This document shows, piece after piece, positions 9,211 through 20,865 of a stretch of 64,000 nucleotides of DNA. The first letter of the stretch is position 1. Each line of letters opens with the position of its first letter. Source of the stretch: Anseranas semipalmata. Taxonomy: Eukaryota > Chordata > Aves > Anseriformes > Anseranatidae. Location: positions 190,933 to 254,932 of the forward strand of contig VXAA01004204.1 of assembly GCA_013399115.1 (NCBI GenBank), read 5' to 3'. Below the pieces are notes generated by a model. It saw only the letters and a program-made list of their open reading frames with translations. It was not told where the DNA came from and did no database searches. The position numbers and the translations under genes were made by a program.

Positions 9211-12200
9211 GGGAGGTTATAGCAATGCAAAAGAAGTGTTCTATAAAGCTACAGATACAATAAGTTATTTCTATTTTTTTTATACCTGCAGAGTAGAGGA
9301 CATAAGGAGCAGAGCCCCAGAAATGGTGAGCTACCTCAGTAAAGCAGACAGTGGGCACTTATGGAGGAAGTGATATATGCTTTTCTCCCAAAGACTGTTG
9401 TACGGACAGGTTGAGGGTGATGATCAAGCAAAGCCTTTCCAGATGCAGTCTGTTGCTATTTAACTTCTTTGTTTTGTTAATTGCTTGCAGGCAGGGATAG
9501 TGTTCTAAACATCTCCACAAGTACCTGGTCAAGCCTAATGTCCATCTGCTCAAGGCGGCACTCAGCACTTTTGGGGAGAGCTCATGGTCCCCTGGATGCT
9601 TTCAGAAACTGTTGGCTGCTGTTTAGTGCCATTTAATAATGATCACCAATGTTCTTCCTACTTCTTCTCTTGCTTCTCCCCGAACTGCCTCCTCTGAAAG
9701 CTGTGATCCTCAGCCTTTCCACCACCCACACCATTTCTTGTTCTTTGTGTTTGATTCTATGCTCCCAAGGCATCTCTCTGTTTTGGGTGAGGACTTATTA
9801 CTGGGATGTGTCTGCTTGCTTTTCTCCTACGTGTTTTCAAGATGGACAACAGCCAATGGCAGATAACTTGGGAAGAATATAAAGACTATTTTAGAGCTGC
9901 TTTTCCTGCAGAATGGTTGCTCTTAACTTAAACCTGTGCTCATTGGTTCCTTTTTCCACTTTTCCCTCTTGCCTAATTTCCTTCCCTAAGGGCATTGCCT
10001 CGCACTTAATGCAGGTGTGAAGCAGGTGTTCCTTATGACTCAGGATGGTCTATGCGGGGTAAGCAAGTCAGCCAAAGTCCCCACCTGCTTGCAAAGTGTG
10101 TTCTTCAATGTCAAAATCAAAGGGTGGCTTCAAGGGCAAAGGGTGTGTGTTTGTCTGGTCAGCTGGCTGCCTCCTTGGTATAGTAACTACAAAAGTAAAA
10201 TTAGGGGAAGTACAGAAATCTGGACTTGTGGCAACTGATGTAATTCTAATGCTGACTTCCTTTGTGTGTGTGTTTATGTACTTGTGTATATGTATGCAGA
10301 GAAGCACTTTCATGAAAAATGAAAGAATGAGCCTGTGAGGTGATATATGTAGAGATTGTTCTTGAGCCCCAGTTTTCTTTGGATAGCTGGACCTGGGGAT
10401 TTTGCATTCTCTTATACTGGAGACCTTTTATTCAACAGGGCTGGATTTCCTAAAAGTTTTTTAATTATATTTTTGTGAATGACGGTAATTGTGGCTTCTG
10501 AAAGAAAATTTAGGGGATGTTTCTTTGAGGAAATTGAAAAGACTTACCAATTCAGTGGATACATAAAAGTGTATTGTTGCAAACTTTTTATCCTATTGTT
10601 CTGTGTCTGCCTCAAACTAACTACAATACCTAGAGTTCCTCTTACCTATTTCCAAGCTCATTAGTTTTTGTTTGTTTGATTGGTGGTTTTTTTTTTTTTT
10701 TTTGTATGTATTATCTCAGCATGCCTTATTGCTCGCATGCATACATGCTACTGTGTGAAATATTGCATAGTATCTTTTGGTTATTTGCTATGGAAAGTCA
10801 AGAATTCTCTGAAGAGAATTTATTAATAGACCTGAATGGAATTAGAAGCTGAAACATAGCAGTCTTACAACAAGGATAAATTCATACCAAGGGCAGCTCC
10901 AAAATTATTTGCATAGATTCAGTAGTTTTCTGCTACCTAGAAACCTCAAGAACATGGATAATATTCTTTCCTCTTTGCAATTTATAAATGCTATGTGTAT
11001 CTCTAATCCACAGCTTTCTCTTCATAAAAACTGTTTCTATTTCTGGGTTTGGGCTCTTCCAATACTTGCAGAGGTATGTAGTGTTTGTTCTGCCTTTTCT
11101 CTGGGTGTGCCTGAAAATGTTTTCCTTTGATAAAGAATTTCTTTTTTCGGAGCAGCCCTCACCACAGAAACTTAATTTCAATTTAATTCTGATAAGAAGG
11201 TGTTTATTTTCAAAAAAAGTTACGAAGTCATATATTATAAATGTAAGTGTATAATATATATGTATGTATTATATAATTTCAATTGCAAGCAACAGTCTTT
11301 ATGTAGCTAACTTGCCCGAGCAGGACCACAGAGTTAAGTGATGGTACTGAAAACTCCCTCTGGCATGCTGCCTTCATGTAGCTCCTGCTCATAGGCTTTC
11401 AGCAAAAACTGCTGTAGGGGCACTGTCCCCATGGTTCAGGCAAGTATCCCACTGATGAGTATTGGGGTGGCTGTGGGTGGCACTTCTCAGAAAATGTTAT
11501 TAGGCAGGCTTTCTGATACAGCCCCAATATTTCATCCCCTTCCTCTCTGCTTTGTGGTGAAGCTGCCTGCTGGGGTGCTACCTCTGGTGGCGATGCCTGC
11601 AGTGAGGAGAGAGCTCCCTCGGCTAATCCTTCTTTCCCTTTCTTATGCTTGGAACGAGGGAGGGGTTGGGAGGGGATATACAGCTGAAAATCCTGGCTGC
11701 AAGACCTGAGCAGGGCTGTGCTGCAGCTCTATTTCTGCTTCTGTCTGGCATCTCCTGTATGTGGTCCTTAAGAGTGCTCCTGTGGGTAACCTGGCCCTGG
11801 AGAACAGTAACCATTGCCTGCAGGAGTCTCACTGGTGTTACAGGTTTTGATCTGCTTTGGGCCGCGTGAAGCCCAGGCTGCAAGCCTCAGAGTATGGGGC
11901 TTGTTCTTTGAGGTTGCTATCCAAGCAGCTTTCCACAAAGAGATCATCAATTCTCAAAGGTATTTTCTCTGACTTTTTGAGAAAAGGCCTTGGTCTGCTG
12001 CTGCTTCACCAGGAATGAACTGAAAGCCTTTGATATTTGAAAGCTGAGCTATTATGATCAGATACATAAATCACGTGGATAGCTGATCAAAAGTGGTCAG
12101 TGTTAAAGCATGTTGCTGAAAAATGGTTCATTTTCTTTCTGTCCTTTTCAGCTGGGCTGCTAATGTAGTCTGTGACTTCAGTTTTGGATGTGGTAACTGC

Positions 12201-12486
12201 AAGAATCCCACACGTTTTAAGTTCACTGCATCAAATAATTTTCTCTCATGAATGATCTTCAATGTTTGCGTTTAATTTACTCTGAATGTCGACATTGGCT
12301 GACTTATTCTGCCAACTATTTATAAAATATGAATGCAAACAAACAAACCCCTGCACTTCAAACTGAGAAGTTTTTTGCGGACTTCATTGAATTGTGTTTA
12401 CTTTCTATTTGCCTTATATTGGCTTATTCCCTTTTATTAAGTTGCTGGGGGGGTAGCTTGGTGCATTTTTTTTTATTTTTATTTAT
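9211..12486. other. Noncoding DNA, nothing recognised
   Basis: AT-rich sequence with a 17-base T run (10687-10703) and an AT-alternating patch at about 11230-11276. Several 60-90 codon frames on both strands (for example near 9640-9880, 10017-10338, 10909-11254 and 11431-11883) overlap one another and show no recognisable protein features. Confidence 0.6.
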
Positions 12487-12512
12487 TGTGTGTGTGTGTG
12501 TGTGTGTGTGTG
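12487..12512. repeat. (TG)13 microsatellite
   Basis: Thirteen uninterrupted TG dinucleotides, the classic Z-DNA-capable and usually polymorphic simple repeat. It would make a usable genotyping locus. Confidence 0.95.
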
Positions 12513-13254
12513 CGCTCTGCAGCTCAAGAACATGGGGAATATACAGGAACTGTGACCAAAGAAATCAATTTCCTTTTTGTTGTGTCCAAAGAAAGAGAGG
12601 TATGGATTTCATGAAAATGTGCAGTCTGAGCTGTCCAGTAGTTTCTCCCACTACAAACACTGAGATGTGATCCAGGGACTCTGTCCATGCCAGGCTATTC
12701 TTTCCAGATCACTGCTGTGAGATACTTGCATAAGAATTAATGAATTAAGACTTCAGGGTCTTTGTTTTTAAGAAAAGAGAATCAAAACAGGTGTAAGGAG
12801 AAATCAGTTGGGGGAAAAAAAAAAAAACCTCACTATGTCTGGAAGGTTGAATAATTCTGTATGGATTAGCAAAATAAATTACAAAACAAATGCACTCAGG
12901 TGCTGCATCCAGAGGGACTCCATTTTGCAGCTAATTTATGACTTGTTTTCATGTTAGTGGCCTGTCAAAAGAGCTACTTGTCTCCTGCATGCGCTGTTAT
13001 CATTCTTGCTTGGTGCTGTTCTCTGCTAAAAATAACCACAGAAATAACACTTTCCAAGTTTAAGAACGAGATATTGCCAAGCCCATACGAAAGAACACCT
13101 CACATTGGATAAACACCATTTGTATAGCAAAGCAATGCACCTTCTTGTTTTATGCCATTGTATTGGGTTAAGCTTTCCCTTGGCAGTTCATGTGCAGAAT
13201 ATTTCAGTATTTAATGTGTAGGGATGGGAAAGCTTAAAATGCAGAGTGCTAGCA
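12513..13254. other. Noncoding DNA, nothing recognised
   Basis: AT-rich with a 13-base A run at 12815-12827. No exon, RNA gene or repeat family is recognised. Confidence 0.6.
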
Positions 13255-14410
13255 AAGGCCACAGTGCTCTGTGATGCTGCTGCCACTGAGTCATGGCTGT
13301 TTGGGTTTTGTCCTTAAAGCTCCTGCTTCCTGAGTCAGGGGAACATATAATTAGTGCAAGGCTTGGCTTTTGTCTTGCATTGTCTTGTTGGGAAGCTGAG
13401 AACGCGTTGTTTCAGTGCACCTCCCTGACTCCAATGCCAAGCGGTAAACCTGAAATATAGTGTGAGAGGGTTTTGTTTCTCTTGAGCCTGATGTGGGATT
13501 TCTCATGCGTAGTAGCTGTAAGGAAAACACCGTATACTCCTTGACTTGCCAGAAGGTCACCAGAGCCTTGCATCCCAACCTGGTGCAGCATGATGGCAGG
13601 CACCCAAGCAGAAGACCCAAGCTTGTGGTCATACCCCCTGCCAGAACCACAACAGATTTATTTCAGAAACAGGGGCTGAGCTTTGCCTGTGGCAGCTCTG
13701 CTCAAAAAGCATTTTCTTCAAATGATCAAGAGCAATACTTGGCCAAGCCAGCTCATTCAGGCATCTGAATCGCTGCTAGGAGCGTCGCACATGGGGGGTT
13801 GCAGGGCTGAGGTCTTGCGTAAAACTTGTGTGACGTTGGGTGTAGTTTGCATGGTGACCGGGTGAAACTCTGGTGGTTAATTCGAAATGTAGTAACTGGC
13901 AGCAGTTCAGACTTGGAAAAGCTTTTGTCTTGTCTTCATTTCCAATCATTGTTGGCATGGTAAAGGGATGCAGGTTCTCTTTTATTTTTGCTGTGCAGCC
14001 TTGACAGCCTCTTTGCATAATGAGGGCCTACTGATTTCAAGAGAAGCAGTGTATCCTGTTCACCAAAATGATAAACTTTTATTTGTTACCAGCGAGGCGT
14101 TGATGTCAAACGCATTCTGAACTGCCGACTTACTGTTGCATATGTTTTTAGTTTTCACATGTGCGTTGGCAATCGAGTTCAGGCACGCTCCCTGCAGTCC
14201 TGCCTGCGTGCCAAGGAGTTCCTGGCTAATACCTGTCAACAGAAACCCTCGTGCATGAGTTACCAGTTCCTAGACTGGCTCAGATGGAAGCACAGCCTTT
14301 CACCTCTATGCTCCCCTGTTAATTACAGGGCTGGTTGCTGAATGGCCCAGAGCCCTGTTAGGAGACGTGCCGCTCCCCTAGGAGTGGAATGCCGTTTGCC
14401 CATCGCTCCA
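13255..14410. promoter_or_regulatory. CpG-enriched block with paired AP-1 sites, candidate regulatory element
   Basis: CpG dinucleotides, sparse elsewhere, recur through 13400-13900 and 14090-14410. Motifs visible are two AP-1 sites TGAGTCA (13287-13293 and 13331-13337, 44 bases apart), an ACGCGT at 13402-13407, a C/EBP- or PAR-bZIP-like TTGCGTAA at 13815-13822 and a CRE-like TGACGTTG at 13831-13838. Frames of 60-100 codons are open on both strands (for example 13351-13650 minus, 13493-13768 plus, 14159-14341 plus), as expected from stop-poor GC-richer DNA, and none resembles a known protein. Resistance to CpG decay suggests constraint or hypomethylation; that is inference. Confidence 0.3.
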
Positions 14411-15092
14411 AGATCATCATTTGCCACCACAAGGCTTAAGGTTAAAAACAGACAGACAAACAAAACTCCCACCTCATACATCCAAGTACGGACAACAGGG
14501 ATGGGCTAGGTGGGTGTGCAGAAATATTCATTCTTTCTCTATTTCTGTATGGATTTTTTTCTCCTCTAATACTGAGCTGTGAAGCTTTTGAGGATACTTT
14601 TGCAAAGCATAAATGCTTCATCCTAAAATTTGTTTTTGTTGAAGGGGGTCTTGATTAAAAGGATGTGTGTCCTCATTGAAACTATGCACAGTTTGGGTGT
14701 ATATTCAATGTTCTTCATTCGTCCACTGTGAATTTCTTGATCAATTAATTATTCATGTGCTCTTCCCACCAGAGGTCAACAGGCCACTCCACTTTAAGGC
14801 TGGAACAACTGATGACATTTTGGATCAGAGTAGCTAGAAGAGCCATTGCTGTCAGAGTAATGACTTCCCTGGTGCTTACCGAACTGAAAACACATCACAG
14901 AGTATATTCTGCCTAGCAGGGTCGTATTTGTGTCAGTATAGAAGCCTACTTTAGCACAGAAGCTGTTTTAACATATAAACCTATACAACAAAACTTTTAA
15001 TATTACAGTGAGTTTGGGTGACTTAATCTGGCTATGAAAATCTCTAATATATTGTTTAAAACATTAAGATTGGAAGCTAAGAATTTGGGGGA
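14411..15092. other. Noncoding DNA, nothing recognised
   Basis: AT-rich sequence with no recognised repeat, exon or RNA gene. Confidence 0.6.
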
Positions 15093-15399
15093 TTTTTTTT
15101 TTTTAATAAAACAAAGCTTTTTATTTTTTTCTTCTATTTGCCACTGGGGAAGGGATCCTGAAAAATATTACTCTAGGACTTCTTAAATGACCAGAAAACA
15201 AGAACAAGAAGTTAAATTTTAAATGTTTGTATATTTCATATACAGTAAGAGTAGGCACAAACAGATTGTGACTTTTGGCCTCGCACAGTTTTGTAATGCC
15301 TTGGGAGACAATATTGTCTACCTGTGAAAGCTTCGTGGAGCAAGGTCTGCCCATAGGGGAGTCCTTTATACACAGGTAGTTGATGGCAATCATCCTCAA
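15093..15399 (-). other. Possible mRNA-3'-end-like or retrocopy signature on minus strand
   Basis: Read on the minus strand, an open frame (15399 to 15121, about 92 codons) runs into AATAAA (15125-15120), followed after about 15 bases by an A12 tract (15104-15093, T12 on plus). AATAAA 10-30 bases before an A tract is the arrangement of a polyadenylated transcript inserted into the genome. Against this, no protein in any of the three minus frames was recognised, no target-site duplication was found, and A/T runs are common here. Processed pseudogenes are rare in birds because CR1 rarely mobilises mRNAs. Treat as a weak candidate. Confidence 0.2.
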
Positions 15400-16939
15400 C
15401 CCCTGTCAGTGTTCAGACAAAAGCTTGCCTGACTGCTTCTTGTGGTCATGCACTGGGGTTGCTGTCAGGAAGGAGTTAGTTTAGAAATGTAGCCTGGACC
15501 TGAACTCTGTTGGAGATGGTGTTATTTCACCCATTGATGTGTGGGCTGGGTAATCGGTCTGTAGATGGAGTGCGGGATGTTTCTTCCTGGGTGTTCATGG
15601 GGTGGTGTGGAATTTCAGACCTGGTGGAAAAATGGCAGCAGCAGAGGGCCATGCAGTAGAAGTATGGAGGGACAGCTGGGGCTGCCCTGGCACTCAGTGT
15701 GGGGCCAGGAGGAAGGAGGGCTTGCCATGGTGGGAGGGAGCAGGGCTGGACTGAAGCTCAAGGAGGATGTGGAAGGTGAGAGACCTCTTCAGAAAGGCTG
15801 ACTTCTGCCATAGGTGAATGAGGTGGTCTGGAGCTGGAATTCCAAGAGAAATGCATATTACCTGTCGGGGTGGGGCAGGAGATCAAGGCAGAAGGAAAAT
15901 AGCAGGAAAAGACATGAAACCAACAGGCAAGGCTTTGCTGTCGTTATTCAACAAAGTGCTGGGAGCTGCACTCGCAAGAAATTAAAAAGGAAAGCAAATA
16001 TTCTCAGTGATCCCAGTGTAAACAACAAGAAATGTGAAAATGCTGTTGAAAAACTTCAGATGTGTTTAACCTTAAGTCCTGTTTGGAAGGATAATTTGAT
16101 AGGTCTAGTTGGGTGAGATGGAAAAAAAAAATCCATTTTGAGAATGGAATAGCAATTGGAAATGCTGTACAAGTACTAATGGAGGTCCACAGAATACCTC
16201 TCTGCATAGCCCAAAGTGTGTGTTTGTAACTTCAAAATGAAGTGTGTAAAGCAGAGAGAAAGGCACCAACTTTTAACACTTTTTTTTCTGATTACAAACA
16301 ATGATCTCCATGTAAAGACTGTTTAGCTTCACCATGGGCCTGCACACTTCCCTCCCAATAGAGTTGGTCAGGGTAATAGATTCTCTATTTCCCCTTCCTT
16401 GCTGTTTGTAGCAAAAAGTTTTGTTGGTTGTATAGGCTGTACATATATGAACTTCATGAATGAAAGCTAAGACAAATTTATTTTTGGTGTGGCTCCCCTC
16501 AAACTCATATTTCCTGCCCAAATTTAGCTCTCAACTGTATCTCCTTAGAGAGCAAGCTCTCGCCCTGGGTCAACACTGTAAATGTTGGGCTTGTAAATGA
16601 ATTAGACCTCCCTCACTTAAGACAATCTTCTTGATATCTTGATGAGGTTTCTCTGCAACCTTCGCAAAAGAGTTGTAATTTACCGTGAGTGTGTATTGAA
16701 GCTCTTGGACTATTAGGAGTGTCTGGTAGAGAAATGAGTTCAAATCATAGCAGAAATAACCATTCCCTTCTTCAGCTACAGTGCTGGAAGTACTCATAGT
16801 CTGGTGACTACTTTAAAAGATATCGTGATTGCAGGTACAGGCCTGTTGTGTTCTCTTAATTGAAAAGGAAGAGCAGAATCTTGCTTAGTTCTCCAGATAA
16901 GATAGTTTCTATTCTGCCCTTACACAAAGTCTTGAGTTG
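15400..16939. other. Noncoding DNA with unrecognised open frames
   Basis: A G-rich segment at 15550-15800 is open for 78 codons on plus and ends in a good donor-like AAGGTGAGAG at about 15772-15781, but its upstream acceptor is poor. A following plus frame (15814-16116, 100 codons) is lysine-rich without a recognisable domain. Neither is supported as a gene. Confidence 0.5.
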
Positions 16940-17480
16940 TGGGCTGGGAGGAATCCCAGGGACCAGTTCATCCATGCCTGTGAGCTGATGTGAGTTCAAG
17001 TGGACTCAGCCCTCCTTGACACGTGTTCAGCTAGTGTCTGCTCTTGAAAACCTTCAGGGATGATTTTCCAGACTCCACAGCTAGTCTAACTTTCCCAGTG
17101 CCTTCAGAATTTCCTCCACTATTTAAGCTAGGTGTTAGTTATTGCAAATTAAACTAAAATTCTTGTTTTCCTGTTCCTAGTGGCTACGAAAAATAATTGT
17201 TTGCTGTCTTCTGGCTTGAGAACTGATATTTTAAATGTCTTTGGCATTATTGGCTCCTAATCCTAATTCCTGTTTTTTCACCATTTCTGTTGTTCCCTTC
17301 TAAATTTTCTGTATCAAATTTTGTTGCAATAGAAAAGAGCTCTAAGAGATCACACAGTTCTGATGCAATGTGATCTGAGCTGTAAACTGAAGATAGACAC
17401 TCAAAATGGAATTTTATTTCCAGCTTTCATTCTGGATATCTGAATATTTTCTAATTTCACCCTATCCCTTCCAGAGCCCT
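16940..17480 (-). mobile_element. Probable ancient, highly diverged CR1/L3-type LINE remnant
   Basis: By eye the sequence keeps the order of phrases seen in the reverse complement of CR1-family 3' regions: a 'gaaaaccttcagggatgattttcc' block in the position of the usual 'cctccagggatgg' segment (17045-17069), then a block like the 'attgatcactgtcctctt...' region (17190-17230), then '...ccatttctgttgttcccttct' matching the 'catttttgttgctctcctct' region (17280-17302). Reading frames are destroyed. Similarity is patchy, so the boundaries are approximate; a profile search is needed to confirm the family. Confidence 0.4.
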
Positions 17481-17973
17481 CTTGTGTACTTCTCTCTTGG
17501 CTTTCCTGCATCTTTCTCAAAGGTGAATTTACTGTAACCTCCCTCTGATTTAGCATGAACAGCTGCTCAGTCAGGAAGGTGGAGGGAGAGGCTGCAGAAT
17601 GTTAAAGGGATAATAAATTCCTTAGTGCGAATCCTGCATGAAGTTAGACATACAAAAATGCAGTAGACTTTCCTGTGGGATTTCGGAGGGGCTCAGAGGT
17701 GTGAACACCAGTCAGACCATTATGATCATCTAGACAATGCCACCCTGACTGCAATGGGGCAGGAACGGTTTACTTGACACTGGGTGTCCCTTTCTAAAGA
17801 ATTCAAGTGATTGATGTTATCTAATCAAATACTGCTGTGGAATAAGTGTCAATATTACCTCTAGTTTAGATTCCTCCATCAGTCCTTTCCTTTTGTTCAT
17901 CTACTTCGCATCCCCTTCTGTTCCAGTGTCTTATGCTCCTCATGGGCACTCAGCAGCTAAAGCACTTATTCCC
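17481..17973. other. Noncoding DNA with a possible further CR1 scrap
   Basis: A short phrase at about 17716-17736 (ACCATTATGATCATCTAGAC) resembles the 3'-end region of old amniote CR1/L3 elements in minus orientation, but the flanking sequence does not extend the match convincingly. Nothing else is recognised before the gap. Confidence 0.35.
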
Positions 17974-18322
17974 NNNNNNNNNNNNNNNNNNNNNNNNNNN
18001 NNNNNNNNNNNNNNNNNNNNNNNNNNNNNNNNNNNNNNNNNNNNNNNNNNNNNNNNNNNNNNNNNNNNNNNNNNNNNNNNNNNNNNNNNNNNNNNNNNNN
18101 NNNNNNNNNNNNNNNNNNNNNNNNNNNNNNNNNNNNNNNNNNNNNNNNNNNNNNNNNNNNNNNNNNNNNNNNNNNNNNNNNNNNNNNNNNNNNNNNNNNN
18201 NNNNNNNNNNNNNNNNNNNNNNNNNNNNNNNNNNNNNNNNNNNNNNNNNNNNNNNNNNNNNNNNNNNNNNNNNNNNNNNNNNNNNNNNNNNNNNNNNNNN
18301 NNNNNNNNNNNNNNNNNNNNNN
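17974..18322. other. Assembly gap (349 N)
   Basis: The largest gap in the window. All open frames spanning it consist of undetermined residues and are meaningless. Confidence 0.99.
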
Positions 18323-18564
18323 CCTAAGGAGAATAAGGACAAAGCTGAGCTGAAATTACTTATTGTTCATTGCATTTGCATTCAGCAGGAGAGCTTGTGC
18401 ATGGAGGGCCAACGTTGTTGAATCACTGATTGTGGTTTGCTTTCACACAATAGGCAGAGGTGATGGGTATGAATAATGCTGAAGTCTAAATGTGTATAAT
18501 TCTTATGCTGTCTTCATTCTCATGGATATGTGAGGCCTTGCCATGTCAACAGCAATTCCCCCTT

Positions 18565-18617
18565 CCCCCCCCCCCCCCCCCCCCCCTGCCCCCACAACCC
18601 CTGTCTCACCAAATNNN
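18565..18617. repeat. Poly(C) tract of 22, followed by N3
   Basis: Twenty-two uninterrupted C residues (18565-18586) in a C-rich context, with three ambiguous bases at 18615-18617. G-runs on the complementary strand could form quadruplex structures, and the nearby Ns show sequencing difficulty. The proline-rich frame across it (18490-18684) is an artefact of composition. Confidence 0.95.
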
Positions 18618-20167
18618 ATTTCTCAAGCTATTTGCATGTGAATCCCTATGGGCACCCCTTGCAACACTGGGGCTGACCTGCTAAAAGTAGGTCTCCTAGG
18701 CTTTCAATCATCTTGCCACACATAACAGCTAAACAATCCTGCCTGCCTGCAAGAAAATGACCTGCATGCTGAAGGAGAGGTCAGATGAAGGTTCTTCCAT
18801 TGCGTAGTTGCTCCAACAGGCATGGATACGACCCAGTGAAGTACTCCAGGTATTGACTGCACTGAAGGCTCGGTTGGTAGCACAGTGAGCAGAGTGTGGC
18901 AGACACAGGTTTCAGATGGGTAGCATCAGACAGTATCACGCTAAACACTGGAGGTCTTACTTCTGCAGTAGGTAGAGCTCAAGCCACTGCCTAAAATAAC
19001 TTTTCTACCACAGATAGCAATGAGAAAGCAGCACTGTAGTGTTTGTAAAGCTGTTTTAGCTTAGAACATTGTGCCGTGAGTGCAGCTGTTGCTGGCAACT
19101 AGACTGGCTTGGCACTGCATTAGGCAAAATTGCATTCGCATAAGGAGGAGGGAAAAAAGGCTATGGGAAGCAGTTGTAGGAAACACTGTGCTGGGAAATG
19201 AGTACTGAAGTTCATTAACATACAGCAGAATTAATACTCTCCGTGCGCTGAAGTGATTACTTGTGGTTACATAATAAAAATAGGCTTACTTGGACAAGAT
19301 GCAGTGTTATCTCAGCAGGATGTTGACTTATAACATGGAACAAAGTACCTAAGGATGAGCTGATAGTTTTATATACTGCCCTCATCAAACTTTCTAAGCA
19401 TTGTGCAATGCAGCCCAGTTAAGTGTGAGAAGTTAGGAGCGGTAGAACTGTATTATTTATTTATTTTTTTACTTTACTCTTAATTATATGGTTAATGAGT
19501 TCTTGGAAGTCTTAGTGCAATATGCTCCTCATCATCTTCTGGTTGAGCAGTGGCAGTCAACACAGCTTATGTCTTGGAGTTTTCAGATGAATAGTCTTGC
19601 TATTCTTTGAGATATCGTGCCAGTATGCTCCAGAGCATTGTTGTCTGGGTGCAAATGATCATGTAACACATGGATAAAGAGAAAGGAAAAAATAATTCAT
19701 TTTAATCTGTCTAAACTTGTATACTCTTTATATTCTCCTGGAGAAGCCTGTGAAATTACAGAAATGTAAGGGGTGGGGGGTGGAATGGTGAGCACCTGAA
19801 TTTTGAGGTTACTAAACCTGCTCTCACTACACCTTTTGAAATTAAGTTTTTGCCAGGTCTTGGATGTTGAGCTCTTCCTTCTGACATCGTCTTCGCTGCT
19901 GTCCCCTGGGACTTCCAGGGATCTTTTTGTGACACAATTCTGGCCAGATCTACATACTGAAATAATATGGGGTGGGGAGCTTGTTGTATTTTTTTTGTTG
20001 CCCTCTTGTTTTCCTGGTTCACCTATCCATCTTAAAATATTTTTTAGAATATTTTTTAGAGTTTTGATTTCATATTAGGAAACAAACTGATTTTTCTAAA
20101 GAGTCCTTAGGCTGGTTGTAGAGAGCATTTTGATTCCGTGACTTGGGAGTTGTTTAATAAATTGATT
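18618..20167. other. Noncoding DNA, nothing recognised
   Basis: No exon or repeat family is recognised. A faint tRNA-like pair of promoter boxes (about 18878-18889 and 18909-18919) was considered and not accepted. Overlapping frames at 19756-20078 on both strands have no familiar features. Confidence 0.55.
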
Positions 20168-20864
20168 ATCATAGAATCATAGAATGGCCTGGGTTGAAAA
20201 GGACCTTAAAGATCATCTAGTTTCAACCCCCCTGCTCTGGGCAGGGTTGCCAACCACTAGAGCAGGCTGCCCAGTGCCACATCCAGCCTGGCCTTGAATG
20301 CCTCCAGGGATGGGGCGTCCACAAGCTCTCTGGGCAACCTGTTCCAGTGCCTCACCACCCTCTGAGTGAAAAACTTCCTCCTAATATCCAACCTAAATCT
20401 CCCCTGTCTTAGTTTGAAACCATTCCCCCTTGTCCTATCACTATCAACATGTGTGAACAGGCGTTCCCCCTCCTGTTTATACGCTCTCTTCAGGTACTGG
20501 AAGGCCGCAATGAGGTCTCCCCGGAGCCTTCTCTTCTCCAAGCTAAACAAGCCCAGTTCCCTCAACCTTTCTTCATAGGAGAGGTGTTCCAGCCCTCTGA
20601 TCATCTTAGTGGCCCTCCTCTGGACCCGTTCCAAGAGCTCCACATCCTTCTTGTGCTGGGGGCCCCAGGCCTGCACGCAGTATTCCAGGTGGGGTCTCAC
20701 CAGAGCAGAGTAGAGGGGGACAATCACCTCCCTCTCCCTGCTGGCCACCCCTTTTTTAATGCAGCCCAGGATATAGTTGGCCTTCCGGGCCGCAAGCGTG
20801 CACTGCCAGCTCATGTCCAGCTTCTCGTCCAGCAGGACCCCCAAGTCCTTCTCCGCAGGGCTGC
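20168..20864 (-). mobile_element. CR1 LINE, 5'-truncated copy 1
   Basis: On the minus strand the element ends at 20168 with the diagnostic CR1 octamer tail (ATTCTATG repeated twice, then AT), preceded by a short 3' untranslated segment and the C-terminal part of ORF2. It is truncated at its 5' side near 20864, the usual outcome of incomplete target-primed reverse transcription. CR1 elements typically leave no long target-site duplication, and none is seen. The intact reading frame suggests it is younger than the other copies here. Subfamily assignment would need a consensus comparison. Confidence 0.95.
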
Positions 20865-20865
20865 A
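20257..20865 (-). pseudogene. CR1 ORF2 C-terminal fragment, frame intact to natural stop
   Basis: The frame stays open from the truncation point (20865) to a stop at 20257, about 200 codons, with no natural ATG at its start; the first usable start-like codon is TTG at 20844. It carries the well-known CR1 ORF2 C-terminal signatures, in order: [79 protein letters not shown] and RHWNRLPRE. In the full protein (apurinic endonuclease plus reverse transcriptase, acting on CR1 RNA) this region follows the RT catalytic palm, so the fragment has no FADD motif and no endonuclease and cannot be enzymatically active. No promoter is retained. The absence of stops or frameshifts points to recent insertion rather than selection. 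Confidence 0.93.

Noticed and set aside
15814..16116. 100-codon lysine-rich frame following a TAG|GTGAATG junction.
   Set aside because: No known domain, no proper acceptor and composition typical of A-rich noncoding DNA.
17893..18421. Long open frames of 130-162 codons.
   Set aside because: They consist almost entirely of N bases in the assembly gap.
18870..18925. Possible tRNA-derived SINE with A-box-like and B-box-like sequences.
   Set aside because: Box spacing (about 31-34 bases) is too short, matches are loose, and no SINE tail or tRNA fold could be drawn.
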